DNA from: Kutzneria buriramensis
Lineage (GTDB): Bacteria; Actinomycetota; Actinomycetes; Mycobacteriales; Pseudonocardiaceae
Direction: 5' to 3'
NCBI RefSeq assembly: GCF_003387475.1
Contig: NZ_QUNO01000021.1
Coordinates: 171,897-235,896 of the forward strand
DNA length: 64,000 nucleotides
In this document: piece after piece, positions 51,833 to 60,413 of the stretch
How the letters are laid out: every line of letters begins with the position of its first letter
How positions within the stretch are numbered: the stretch's first letter is position 1
The notes under the pieces: generated by a model
Told to the model about the DNA's origin: nothing
The model's database searches: none
What the model saw: the letters and a program-made list of their open reading frames with translations, nothing else
Translations under genes and position numbers: made by a program

Positions 51833-52066
51833 ATGGCCACGCTCAGCTGGTCGCTACCCGTCCTGATCTGGTGCCTCGCGCTCGCCACCGACCTGTGGGT
51901 CTACGTGGACGCCAAGGCCCGCGCCGACCAGGGTGACCCGGTGGTGGTGACGATCGGCGCGTGGCGGATCGACAACCCGGTCACCTGGTTCCTGTGCTGT
52001 CTGGTGCTGTGGATCCTGTTCCTACCGCTCTACCTGCGCAGCCGTCAGGACAAGGCGCCGTTGTAG
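51833..52066 (+). CDS. Small two-helix membrane protein, unknown
   Basis: 77 residues from ATG 51833, with a CATACT -10-like box 6 nt upstream. Two hydrophobic helices (about 4-25 and 46-68) flank a short loop containing VYVDAKARADQGDPV, with a basic C-terminus. The VYxDA..R..G pattern recurs in small actinobacterial membrane proteins without known role. Its 3' end overlaps the convergent phosphatase gene by 22 nt. Confidence 0.65.
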   Translation: MATLSWSLPVLIWCLALATDLWVYVDAKARADQGDPVVVTIGAWRIDNPVTWFLCCLVLWILFLPLYLRSRQDKAPL

Positions 52067-52623
52067 TCGGGCAGCTTGAAGGTGCGCTCTGCGTGCCCGC
52101 CGTCCAGGTCGGTGGTGTTGTTGCCGATGTTGGCGACGATCGTGTAGCCCTGCGCCTCGATCGCGGCCCGGGCCTTGGTCTTGTTGACCTGCGCCGGGTC
52201 GAAGTTGAACAGCGGCCGCATGGACAGGCCGTCCACCGGATAGCCGACGTCGGTCAGGTTGTCCGCGGTGACCGAGCGGATCAGCTCGGTGCGGTCGGTG
52301 ACGAAGAAGACCGCCGCGCCGTCGGCCTTGGCCAGCTTGGCCAGCTCCAGCACGGGCGGCGTCGCCGGCGTCGTCCACTGCGGGTGGTAGTAGGTCTCCA
52401 GCGACGTGTTGTCGATGTCGAGCACGATCGCGTTGCGGCCGGGGTTGGCCAGGCGCTGCTGGAGGTAGGCCGTCGCCTGGTCGGTCACGGTGGTGACGTC
52501 GGCGATCCAGACGGACTCGCTGGGTGCGGCGGCGGCCGCGGGGGCGGCTTCGGCGGTGCCGGCCCCCAGGACCAGCATGCCGGCGGCGAGCCCGACGGCG
52601 GCGAAACGAAGGGTGATCGTCAT
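52045..52623 (-). CDS. Secreted HAD-family acid phosphatase (class B/LppC-like)
   Basis: 192 residues with a signal peptide (1-26, cleaved near AEAAP). HAD motifs: DIDNTSLET (nucleophile and acid Asp), VTDRTE (motif II) and NIGNNTTDLDGG (motif III/IV). It likely dephosphorylates small phosphoesters outside the membrane, as in HAD subfamily IIIB phosphatases. It overlaps the convergent small membrane gene at its 3' end. Confidence 0.88.
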   Translation of the reverse strand: MTITLRFAAVGLAAGMLVLGAGTAEAAPAAAAAPSESVWIADVTTVTDQATAYLQQRLANPGRNAIVLDIDNTSLETYYHPQWTTPATPPVLELAKLAKADGAAVFFVTDRTELIRSVTADNLTDVGYPVDGLSMRPLFNFDPAQVNKTKARAAIEAQGYTIVANIGNNTTDLDGGHAERTFKLPDYNGALS

Positions 52624-52689
52624 GCCCGGCAGTCCAGCAGCTCGCCGCCCGCCGACACGAGGGCCGATAGGTGAATTTTCTTCGTATCT

Positions 52690-53331
52690 TCAGCCGCAGT
52701 GGCCGGGACGGGCCGCGGCCAGCAGCGGCGCGGCCAGCTTGGGCAGGGCCTGGCTCTGGGTGAGCAGGCCGCCCGGGGCCGGCGGGTGATCGTGCGCCCA
52801 GTCCGACAGCTGGGACACCACCTGCTGCGCGTACCGGTTCACCAGCAGGCCGTTGAAGTTCGTGCCGATCGCGAAGTCGACGCTCGTGTCCTGCCGGTTG
52901 TCCCGCACGAGCTGCGCGCACGGCACCAGCATGCTCATCAGCCGGGCGCCCGCCGCGCCCTGCGCGCCGAACCTGATCTGACCGACACACGTCATGTTGC
53001 CCAGCGGATAGGCCGGGTCGTCACCCGCCGGGGCGGCGGTCGGGAAGCCCAGTCTGGCCAGCTCGGCGGTCATCAGGGTGGCCGCCCCGCGTAAGTCGCT
53101 GGCGTTGAGCACGCGCACCGGCACCTGCGACGGCGGCAGCGGGCCGACCGCGTCCAGATCGTGGTAGCCGACGGCGGTGGCGCCCTTGATCTTGGCGGCC
53201 GGCGTGCAGCCCACGGTCTGGTCGATCGTGGGCACCTCCTGGAACACCCGCACCCAGACCACCACCGAGGCGAGCATCAGCAGGCTCAGCAGCACCAGCG
53301 ACCGAGTCCGCCGCCATCGTTTCGACCGCAC
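52690..53331 (-). CDS. cei: Cei-like envelope integrity protein (LytR C-terminal domain)
   Basis: 213 residues. A basic N-terminus and one membrane helix (about 10-30) are followed by an extracellular part with a LytR_C domain (VPVRVLNASDLRGAATLMTAELARLGF) and conserved features of mycobacterial Cei (IRFGAQGAAGARLMSMLVPCAQLVRDNRQD). Cei proteins are needed for envelope integrity in mycobacteria. The gene symbol is by resemblance only. Confidence 0.75.
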   Translation of the reverse strand: MRSKRWRRTRSLVLLSLLMLASVVVWVRVFQEVPTIDQTVGCTPAAKIKGATAVGYHDLDAVGPLPPSQVPVRVLNASDLRGAATLMTAELARLGFPTAAPAGDDPAYPLGNMTCVGQIRFGAQGAAGARLMSMLVPCAQLVRDNRQDTSVDFAIGTNFNGLLVNRYAQQVVSQLSDWAHDHPPAPGGLLTQSQALPKLAAPLLAAARPGHCG

Positions 53332-53438
53332 GTCACCACCCTCGCCCGCCAGAGGAGATCACCGACGCGTGCGCCGCCGAATCGTAGCGACTGTTGATCA
53401 CACTCAGGTGACGATCCGGCATGTGACGACAGGTTCGC

Positions 53439-53452
53439 ACGCGTCGACGCGT
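53439..53452. repeat. 14-bp perfect palindrome ACGCGTCGACGCGT
   Basis: It lies in the 318-nt gap between the Cei-like and G1 peptidase genes. It could be an operator; apart from it and the ribosome site GGAGG before ATG 53650, the gap shows nothing recognisable. Confidence 0.35.
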
Positions 53453-53649
53453 CATCGCGGGCGGAATCCGACAATACCTCACGAACGTGACAACCGGACC
53501 TGCGGAAATCAACAGTCAAAGGGGGTACCCACCGGCGATAACCGAGAAACCCTCCGATCGCAGGGTGCCCGGGGACTGCCCGTTCGGTCAGAGTTCGGGA
53601 CACCGGCGGGGCCACCCGGCCCCAACCCTGCCTCCGGAGGTTTCCCATC

Positions 53650-54387
53650 ATGCGAGCACGCCCCGGTTTACTCGCGTTCGCGGCGGTCGGCGCCGCCACC
53701 CTGCTCGCCGGCGCCGCACCCGCCGCCGCGACCGCGTCGGCCGGCTTCGCTCCCCAGCACGCCACCCATCCAGGCCACGCCCACCCCAGGGTCGGCGGCA
53801 CCTTCAACCAGGACGGCGGCAACTGGTCCGGCTGGGTGTCCACCGGCAGCGGCTTCAGCTCCGTCAGCGCGAGCTGGACCGAGCCCGAGGTCACCTGCAA
53901 CTCGTCCAACGACCTGTACGCGCCGTGGGTCGGCATCGACGGCTACGGCAGCCAGTCCGTCGAGCAGACCGGCGTGGCCACCGACTGCTCGTCCGGCTCG
54001 CCGAACTACCAGGCGTGGTACGAGATGTACCCGGACTCCCCGGTCTACTACAACGACCCGGTGTCGGCCGGCGACAACTTCACCGGCACCGTCCAGCGCA
54101 GCGGCACCAACTACACGCTGACCATCACCGACAACACCCAGGGCTGGACCGAGCACGTCACCAAGTCCTACAACGGCGCCAACTCCTCGGCCGAGTTCAT
54201 CCTGGAGTCGCCGACCGGCGCCTACCCGAACTTCGGCACCGTGCACTTCAGCGGCGCCACCGTGGACGGCTCCACGTACAACGGGGAGGGCGGCGTCGCC
54301 CTGGACGCCAGCAACAACTCCGGTTTCGAGGACCACACCAGCGAGGTCTCCAACGGTTCCTTCGACGTGAACTACGTCCAGGAGTGA
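53650..54387 (+). CDS. Secreted G1-family (glutamic) endopeptidase
   Basis: 245 residues from ATG 53650 (GGAGG 8 nt upstream). A signal peptide (1-27) is followed by an eqolisin beta-sandwich. The catalytic Gln lies in WVGIDGYGSQSVEQTG and the Glu in AEFILESPTG, matching the Gln-Glu pair of G1 peptidases. YQAWYEMYPD is another family landmark. It should be an extracellular acid-active protease. Followed by a very stable hairpin terminator. Confidence 0.9.
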   Translation: MRARPGLLAFAAVGAATLLAGAAPAAATASAGFAPQHATHPGHAHPRVGGTFNQDGGNWSGWVSTGSGFSSVSASWTEPEVTCNSSNDLYAPWVGIDGYGSQSVEQTGVATDCSSGSPNYQAWYEMYPDSPVYYNDPVSAGDNFTGTVQRSGTNYTLTITDNTQGWTEHVTKSYNGANSSAEFILESPTGAYPNFGTVHFSGATVDGSTYNGEGGVALDASNNSGFEDHTSEVSNGSFDVNYVQE

Positions 54388-54397
54388 CCGCCTGACC

Positions 54398-54439
54398 GAG
54401 CGGACCGTTCGCGACAGCGTTGTCGGGAACGGTCCGCTC
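54398..54439 (+). terminator. Strong hairpin after the G1 peptidase
   Basis: Perfect 13-bp arms GAGCGGACCGTTC / GAACGGTCCGCTC continued, after one mismatch, by CGACA / TGTCG around a 4-nt loop. It starts 11 nt after the stop. No T-tract. Confidence 0.75.
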
Positions 54440-54530
54440 ACCGGCAATTCGGACAGGAATCGGGTTCCGCCGCCGACCATTTCGAGGGTCGCGGCTTTTT
54501 CCGGCGACCGCCTTACGGGACGCTTTCGGC

Positions 54531-55580
54531 GTGCGAAACCTGTCCACATTCCGTCGGTGTGGCGTGATCGCGGCGGCCGTGCTGGCCGCTTCGTCCACAC
54601 TCGCCGGCGCGGCGGAAGCCACGACCGCCCATTACGGCCCCGCGCCGATTCCGCCCCATGTGTTCGCCCCCTATTTCCAGGCGTACCTGCCGGGTGATCC
54701 GGCGGAGATGGCCGCGCAGTCGGGCGCGCGTTTCCAGAACCTCGCGTTCTTGGAGACGGACAAGCCCGGATCGTGCCAGGTGTATCCCAATGGCGTGGCG
54801 AACGGCCCCGATTACGCGGACGCCGCCGCGAAGCTGCGCGCGACCGGCGGCCAGTTGATCCCGTCCTTCGGCGGGGCCTGGGCCGGCGACAACGGGATCG
54901 AGATCGCCGACAGCTGCGCCGACGTGCACGCCATCGCGCTGGCCTACGAGCAGGCGCTGGTCAGGTACGGCGCCACCCAGCTCGACATGGACATCGAGGA
55001 CAACTCCCTGACCAACGCGGTCGGCATCGACCGCCGCAACAAGGCGCTGCTGGAGACCGAGCGGTGGGCGGCGGCGCAGGGCCGGCCGCTGAAGGTCGTC
55101 TACACGATCGGGACCGGGCCGACCGCGCCCAACGGCGACGCGGTCAAGATGCTCCAGAACGCGGTGGCCAACGGCACCCGGGTCGACGTCGTCAACGTCA
55201 TGACCTTCGACTACTACGACGACAAGCAGCACGAGATGGCCGCCGACGCGAAGTCGGCCGCGGCGGCGCTCGTGACCACCCTGCACGGCCTGTGGCCGGA
55301 CAGGACGCCGTCGCAGCTCTGGGCCATGGTCGGCATCACCGCGATGATCGGGCTGGACGACTACGGCTCCGGCGGCGAGGCCGGGCCGGTGGAGGAGTTC
55401 ACCCCCGACGACGCCTTCACGCTGACGTTCTGGGCCTGGCAGCACGGCATCGCGCTGCTGTCGTTCTGGGGGCTCAACCGCGACAACGGCACCTGCGTGG
55501 GGCGGCACACCGACGGCTGCTCCGGCATCGAGCAGCTGCCGTGGGAGTTCTCGAAGATCATGGGGACCTTCACCCGCTGA
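54531..55580 (+). CDS. Secreted GH18 chitinase-like protein
   Basis: 349 residues from GTG 54531, which opens directly on a signal peptide (1-30, ending GAAEA). The body is a GH18 TIM barrel: FGGAWAGDNGIEI (strand 3) and LDMDIEDN, which corresponds to the DxxDxDxE catalytic motif with Glu as proton donor; VNVMTFDYYDD holds the conserved substrate-orienting residues. Resembles bacterial single-domain chitinases or endo-N-acetylglucosaminidase-like GH18 proteins. No chitin-binding module. A true intrinsic terminator follows. Confidence 0.88.
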   Translation: MRNLSTFRRCGVIAAAVLAASSTLAGAAEATTAHYGPAPIPPHVFAPYFQAYLPGDPAEMAAQSGARFQNLAFLETDKPGSCQVYPNGVANGPDYADAAAKLRATGGQLIPSFGGAWAGDNGIEIADSCADVHAIALAYEQALVRYGATQLDMDIEDNSLTNAVGIDRRNKALLETERWAAAQGRPLKVVYTIGTGPTAPNGDAVKMLQNAVANGTRVDVVNVMTFDYYDDKQHEMAADAKSAAAALVTTLHGLWPDRTPSQLWAMVGITAMIGLDDYGSGGEAGPVEEFTPDDAFTLTFWAWQHGIALLSFWGLNRDNGTCVGRHTDGCSGIEQLPWEFSKIMGTFTR

Positions 55581-55656
55581 CCGTTCCACCGGGACGGACA
55601 GCGGGTGACCGAGACCGGTTCCGAGGTCTACAGGGCGGACCTCGGGACCGTCACGG

Positions 55657-55704
55657 GTCGTCCGGCGGCCACACGTGGACGGTGGCCGCCGGGCGACCTT
55701 TTTT
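55657..55704 (+). terminator. Rho-independent terminator with T-tract after the GH18 gene
   Basis: A 16-bp stem (55657-55672 with 55682-55697, one G-T wobble) with a 9-nt loop, followed by six T (55699-55704). The only canonical T-tract terminator noticed in this window. A smaller hairpin, CCGAGGTC / GACCTCGG, lies just upstream. Confidence 0.85.
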
Positions 55705-55795
55705 CATATGTGAAACGGATTGTTTGGCCCTGAACGAACGGGTGGGCTTTCGCCGCCCGAATGGCCGGTTCGCCACCGGCCGTTGCGCCCATTCG

Positions 55796-55801
55796 TATAG
55801 T
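55796..55801 (+). promoter_or_regulatory. -10 box TATAGT before the second SARP gene
   Basis: TATAGT 42 nt before GTG 55844, downstream of the terminator. No standard -35 at 16-18 nt. Confidence 0.3.
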
Positions 55802-55843
55802 TTGTTTCCAAGGTCGTCGTGTGGGATTCGATGGGACGGGACC

Positions 55844-58405
55844 GTGGAGACGTCCATCTGGTGGACCGTGCTGGGGCCGGTGCGCGGGCGGCGGTCGGGC
55901 CGCGAGGCGCGCCTCGGCTCGCCGCAGCGGCGGGCCCTGATGGCGCTGCTGCTGGCCCGCGCCGGCCGGCCGGTGACGATGACCGAGATCACCCGGGCGC
56001 TGTGGCGGGGCGAGCCGCCGGAGCTCGCGGCCAACGTGGTGCAGGGACACGTCGGCGCGATCCGGCGGACGCTGGAGCCGGACCTGCCGCGGCGGGCCAC
56101 CGGCCGCTGGCTGCTCCCCGCACCCGGCGGCTACCGGCTGGCGATGACGTCGGAAACCCTTGACCTGCTGCGGTTTCGCGAGTTGGCGGCCGGTCGGCCG
56201 TCGCTGCGCGACCTAGTGACGGCGCTGTCGCTGGCCACCGGCGAGGTCGCCGAGGACGTGCCGATCGAGGTTCGCTCACATCCCATTTTCACCGCCGTGG
56301 CCGAGGAAATCGACGCGGTGCTGCGCACTGCGGCCGACCGCGCGCTGGCCGAGGGCATGGCCGCCGTGGTGCTGCCGATGGTCCGCGCCGCCGCGAGCCG
56401 TCGTCCGCTGGACGAGGAACTCCACGCCCGGTTGATGTTGCTGCTGCACGCGGACGGCCAGCAGGCCGCCGCTGTCGAGCTGTTCGGCGAGGTGCGCGAC
56501 CGGCTGCGGCAGGAGCTCGGCGTGCACCCGGGCCGGGCGCTGCGCGACGCGTACCAACACGTGCTGGCCGACGCGGAACCGGTGCGGCAGCCCGTGTTCG
56601 TCGGCCGCGCGGAGGAGTTGGCGTCGCTGCTGGACCGGTTGCCGGAGTCGGACGAGCCGGCGGCGGTGATCGCGCTGACCGGCATGGCGGGCGTCGGCAA
56701 GACGTCGCTGGCGATGCAGGCGGCGCGGCTGGTCGCCGACCGCTTTCCGGACGGCGTCCTGCACGTCGACCTGCACGGGTTCACCGCGGGACGGCCGCCG
56801 CTGAGCGCGTCCGAGGCGGTGCGGGCGCTGCTCGGCGTGCAGGATCCGTGCGATCCGGCGGCGCTGTACCGCAGCACGCTGGCCGGTCGGCGGGTCCTGG
56901 TGGTGCTGGACAACGCCCGCGACGCCGCGCAGGCGCGGGACCTGCTGCCGGGTTCGGCAGGCTGCGCCGCGATCGTGACGAGTCGGGACGCCCTGTCGGG
57001 TCTGGTGGCGTTCAACGACGCCTACCCGATCCGGCTCGGCCCGCTGCCGCCCACCTCGGCGCGGGAACTGACGATCGCTCAGTTCGGGGTGAGCCGGGCG
57101 GTGGACGAGATCGTGCGCCGCTCCGGCGGTTTACCCCTGGCGTTGATCACCGCGCGGCCGGAGCAGCCGCTCACCGACGACGTGCGGACGTCGTTCGCGC
57201 GGTCGTACGAGGCGCTGACGCCGTCGGCGGCCGCCCTGTTCCACGTGCTGTCGCTGTACCCCGCGCGGGACATCGGTCCGGAGGAGGCCGCCAGCCTGAT
57301 CGGCGAGACGCCGTCGGGCGCCCGGCGGCTGCTGAGCGAGCTGACGACGCAGAACCTGCTCGACGAATACCGGCCCGGCCGGTACACCTGGCACGGGCTC
57401 GTGCACGACTACGGCGCCGAGCTGGCGGCGGTGCGGCTGCCGGCGGCGGAGCGGGACTTGGTGTGCCGCCGGATGTTCGACCACTACCTGTTCAACAACC
57501 GGCAGACCGGCGCGGTCGCCCGGATGCGGCTGGCGACCGTGCCGCCGGAGACGCCGGTGCGGCCGGCGTCCGCCGGGTACGAGGCCGAGCGCCGGATGCT
57601 GCGGGTGATGCTGCGGCGGGCACTTGTCGACGGCTACGGCGACTACGTCTGGCGGCTCGCCGGCGTGGTCGAGGACTACCTGGACAACACCGGCGCCTGG
57701 CCCGAGCTGCTGGCCGCCGGCACCGCGGCGCTGGCCGGCGCCGAGCAGGCTGGGGAGCGGGAGAAGGCGGCGCAGATCCGCCGCGGCCTGGCCCGTGTGC
57801 ACGCCGGCCTGCGCGACTACGTCGCCGCGATCGACCACATGTCCCGGGCCACGCCGGTGTTCGTGGAGCTGGACGACCGCAAGTCGCTGGCCGGCATCCA
57901 CCTGGGATCCGCGTGGCTGCGGGCCCGCGCCGGCCGGCCGGCCGCCGGCGGGCTGCACGCCGACCGGATGCTGTCGATCACCCGTGCGGGCGCCGAGCCC
58001 GTCGACGTCGCGTCCGCGCTGAACGCGCTCGGCTGGTACCAGGCCGTGCAGGCCAAGCACGACGCCGCCATCGGCCACTGCCGGGAGGCGCTGACGATCC
58101 TGCACGGGCTCGGCGCCCGGCGGGCGCAGGCCGACACCTGGGACACCCTGGGCTACGTCAACCACCGGCGCGGCCGGCACCGTGAATCGCTGCTGAGCTA
58201 CCGGCGGGCGCTGGCGCTGCACCGGGAGTTCGGCGCGCGGGCCGCCGAGGCGGAGACGCTGCGGCGGATCGCCGCCGTCGCGATCGACGACTACGACATC
58301 GCCACCGCCAAGGACGCCCTCGACCAGGCCGTGGACATCCGGCGTGAGCTGGGCGACCCGGCCGCGGCCCGGATGGTGTCCGCCGCTGACAGTCACGATT
58401 GCTGA
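55844..58405 (+). CDS. SARP/AfsR-type regulator with NB-ARC and TPR domains
   Basis: 853 residues from GTG 55844; the frame is open further upstream across the GH18 gene, but a terminator intervenes. Domains: OmpR-type HTH (about 5-90), BTAD (about 95-240, ending ELGVHPGRALRDAYQHVLA), NB-ARC ATPase with GMAGVGKTSLA (near 280) and VLVVLDNARD, and TPR-like repeats (about 640-850). AfsR-like global or pathway activator. Downstream is a MarR gene with a 55-nt gap. The target is not evident. Confidence 0.87.
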   Translation: METSIWWTVLGPVRGRRSGREARLGSPQRRALMALLLARAGRPVTMTEITRALWRGEPPELAANVVQGHVGAIRRTLEPDLPRRATGRWLLPAPGGYRLAMTSETLDLLRFRELAAGRPSLRDLVTALSLATGEVAEDVPIEVRSHPIFTAVAEEIDAVLRTAADRALAEGMAAVVLPMVRAAASRRPLDEELHARLMLLLHADGQQAAAVELFGEVRDRLRQELGVHPGRALRDAYQHVLADAEPVRQPVFVGRAEELASLLDRLPESDEPAAVIALTGMAGVGKTSLAMQAARLVADRFPDGVLHVDLHGFTAGRPPLSASEAVRALLGVQDPCDPAALYRSTLAGRRVLVVLDNARDAAQARDLLPGSAGCAAIVTSRDALSGLVAFNDAYPIRLGPLPPTSARELTIAQFGVSRAVDEIVRRSGGLPLALITARPEQPLTDDVRTSFARSYEALTPSAAALFHVLSLYPARDIGPEEAASLIGETPSGARRLLSELTTQNLLDEYRPGRYTWHGLVHDYGAELAAVRLPAAERDLVCRRMFDHYLFNNRQTGAVARMRLATVPPETPVRPASAGYEAERRMLRVMLRRALVDGYGDYVWRLAGVVEDYLDNTGAWPELLAAGTAALAGAEQAGEREKAAQIRRGLARVHAGLRDYVAAIDHMSRATPVFVELDDRKSLAGIHLGSAWLRARAGRPAAGGLHADRMLSITRAGAEPVDVASALNALGWYQAVQAKHDAAIGHCREALTILHGLGARRAQADTWDTLGYVNHRRGRHRESLLSYRRALALHREFGARAAEAETLRRIAAVAIDDYDIATAKDALDQAVDIRRELGDPAAARMVSAADSHDC

Positions 58406-58460
58406 CGTCTCGCCGTATGGGATGATCACTCGGGGGTGGGCCGAGTGTGAGGAGACGCGG

Positions 58461-58913
58461 GTGGCGACGCGGGCGGAGCGCAACGAGACCAACCCCGACC
58501 TGGGGATACTCTCCGGGCGCCTGCTGTTCGCGATCCAGCGGGAGCTGTTCGAGGGGCTGGCCGCGCAGGGCTTCGACGACCTGCACCCGCGGCACGGCTC
58601 CGTGATGGCCTACCTCGACGTGGACGGCGTGCGGGCCACCGACCTGTCCCGGCTGTCCGGCCAGCACAAGCAGGTGATCGGCACGATCATCGACGAGCTG
58701 GAGGCGCTCGGCTACGTGGAGCGGCGGCCCGATCCGGCCGACCGGCGGGCCAAGCGGGTCTGCCCCACCGAGCGCGGCCTGGCCCAGATGCGCGCCGCCG
58801 ACAAGATCATGGCCGCCATCCAGGACCGCCACGCCCGCCGCCTCGGCCGCGACGCCTACGCCGCCTTCAAAACCGCCTTCATGGACGTCACCACCCACCA
58901 ACGCCGCCGCTGA
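58461..58913 (+). CDS. MarR-family transcriptional regulator
   Basis: 150 residues from GTG 58461, chosen for GAGGAG 6 nt upstream; ATG 58422 is a longer option. Winged HTH of the MarR type: HPRHGSVMAYLDVDGVRATDLSRLSGQHKQVIGTIIDELEALGYVERRPDPADRRAK contains the recognition helix and the wing DPADRRAK. It likely represses a neighbouring or its own promoter in response to a small phenolic or lipophilic ligand. Its stop codon is joined directly to a terminal-inverted-repeat element. Confidence 0.9.
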   Translation: MATRAERNETNPDLGILSGRLLFAIQRELFEGLAAQGFDDLHPRHGSVMAYLDVDGVRATDLSRLSGQHKQVIGTIIDELEALGYVERRPDPADRRAKRVCPTERGLAQMRAADKIMAAIQDRHARRLGRDAYAAFKTAFMDVTTHQRRR

Positions 58914-59207
58914 ACCCCCGCGAGTCGCGCTCTCAGGCACACCGAATGCAGGTCTCGGGCACACCCCGCGAGTCCCGCGTGAGGTCGCGCCGGTCTGAAG
59001 GACCGCGGGCTCAGCTCGATCGAGTCCGTTCATCGATCGAGCTGAGACCAGGGAAGAGACCGGATCTTCAGGGACCTCACCCCGCGCGGAACGCGCGGCA
59101 CAAGCAGCGTCACACCGAAATCCGGTTTCGGGAGAGCTGAGCCTTGGAGCTCGTTTGTGCCTGAGATTGACATTCGGTGTGTCCCAGAGCGCGACTCGCG
59201 GGGGTCA
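58911..59207. repeat. MITE-like intergenic element with terminal inverted repeats
   Basis: The 18-bp ends CCCCCGCGAGTCGCGCTC (58915-58932) and its exact complement (59187-59204) are followed, after 5 unmatched nt on each side, by CACACCGAAT (58938-58947) and its complement (59172-59181). Inside are nested stems: GTGAGGTC/GACCTCAC (58979, 59073), CTGAAG/CTTCAG (58995, 59066) and a perfect 14-bp hairpin CTCAGCTCGATCGA (59010-59023) with 59033-59046. The right third (59109-59207) is the same unit as 19748-19848. Both ends abut stop codons of convergent genes. No coding capacity. Confidence 0.75.
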
Positions 59208-59828
59208 GATCAGGCCGGATTGGAGGGCGTGGGCGACCACGTGGGCGCGGTTGCGGGCTTGGTAGCGCTGGAGGAGGTCCGCCACCAGGCGCTTGACGGT
59301 GTGGCTGGAACAGTGCAGCGCCCGGGCGATGGTGGCGGTGTCGGCCCCGTCGGCCAACAGGTTCAGCAGCCGGGTCTCGCGCTCGTCCAGGCCACGTGGC
59401 CGGTCGGCGTCCTCCCGCCGGAACTCGGCCAGCAGCCGGTCCAGGTGCGGCGCGGCCGGCTCGTACGGCAGTGAACGCCCCGCGGCCGCCTCGTACAGCA
59501 GGGTCGCGACACCGGCCATCGTCACGTCGCGGCGCGGAATCAGCCGCACCGGCCCGGACACCAGCTCCCGCGTGAGCGGCCGCCCGGCGACCGTCCCGGT
59601 CACCACCAGCACCGCCGGCCGCCGCCGGGACATCGCGGCGAACGCCAGGTTGGACAGCATCTCGTCGGTCAGGTCCAGGGTCACCGCGAGCAGAGCGTCG
59701 GCCTGTTCCGGCGCGGCCGCCACGAAACGCAGCCGCGCGCCCGCGGCGGCGACGCCCTCCGCGGCGAGCATGTCGTCCCCGAACAGCGTGAACCACACCG
59801 TCGGTTCCTTGCGCAGCACGGTCTCCAC
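59205..59828 (-). CDS. LuxR-family helix-turn-helix regulator
   Basis: 207 residues from GTG 59828 (GGAGG 5 nt upstream); the frame extends to 59909. The N-terminal 125 residues are not recognised, though they contain a strand-rich pattern. The C-terminus (about 140-205) is a LuxR/FixJ HTH: LDERETRLLNLLADGADTATIARALHCSSHTVKRLV. No receiver domain is apparent, so signal input is unclear. It is divergent from the thioesterase/P450 pair and may regulate it. Confidence 0.82.
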   Translation of the reverse strand: METVLRKEPTVWFTLFGDDMLAAEGVAAAGARLRFVAAAPEQADALLAVTLDLTDEMLSNLAFAAMSRRRPAVLVVTGTVAGRPLTRELVSGPVRLIPRRDVTMAGVATLLYEAAAGRSLPYEPAAPHLDRLLAEFRREDADRPRGLDERETRLLNLLADGADTATIARALHCSSHTVKRLVADLLQRYQARNRAHVVAHALQSGLI

Positions 59829-60002
59829 CTGATCCTCCCAACGTCCACTGCCGACGGTAGGCGCGCGAAGTGAGGATCGAGTGACCGCCGCACGCACGCG
59901 CGTGTGCACCGCGCGGATCGGTTCGCGTACCCGTTGGTCGTCACCCCTGTCCGGCGGCCGACGCCCTGTGGCCTGATCGGGTCAGGACACGGGAGGGAGC
60001 CG

Positions 60003-60413
60003 ATGGAGGCCGTCGACCAGCCGTCCGGTCTGGACCTGCTGCGGACGACAACCCGCCCGCCGCTGCCGGCCAACGGCCAACCCCGCTGGGTGTGCGTCGA
60101 GGAGGGTGACGTGGTCATCGCCACCGTGCCGCGCCACACGCACACCGTGGCCGGCCTGCTCGAGGCGGTGCTGGGGTACGCCGTGCGCAGCACGCTCGGC
60201 CCCGGCGGCGACTACGTGATGCTCGACCTGCGAGTCAGCTACGTGCGCCCGGTGACACCCGCCGTCGGCGAGGTCTACGCCCGCGGCTGGGTACGGGAGT
60301 CCTGCCGCCAGGTCCAGTTCGCCGAGGCCGACGTCTGCGACGCGGCCGGCGCCGTGCTGGCCACCGCTTCCACCACCTGCCTCGTGGTGTCCACCGAGGA
60401 GAGGACCCGATGA
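60003..60413 (+). CDS. PaaI/hotdog-fold thioesterase-like protein
   Basis: 136 residues from ATG 60003 (GGGAGGGAG 5 nt upstream). Hotdog fold similar to PaaI thioesterases: VAGLLEAVLGYAVRSTLGPGGDYVMLDLRVSYVRPV and a C-terminal strand ending LATASTTCLVVS. The usual HGG motif before the long helix is replaced by TVAG, so catalysis is uncertain. Its TGA overlaps the P450 ATG (ATGA), so the two are translationally coupled. Confidence 0.78.
   Translation: MEAVDQPSGLDLLRTTTRPPLPANGQPRWVCVEEGDVVIATVPRHTHTVAGLLEAVLGYAVRSTLGPGGDYVMLDLRVSYVRPVTPAVGEVYARGWVRESCRQVQFAEADVCDAAGAVLATASTTCLVVSTEERTR

Noticed and set aside
54773..55843. Upstream extension of the second SARP through the GH18 gene
   Set aside because: The extension is out of frame with GH18, lacks motifs, and crosses a rho-independent terminator; GTG 55844 begins the HTH domain correctly.
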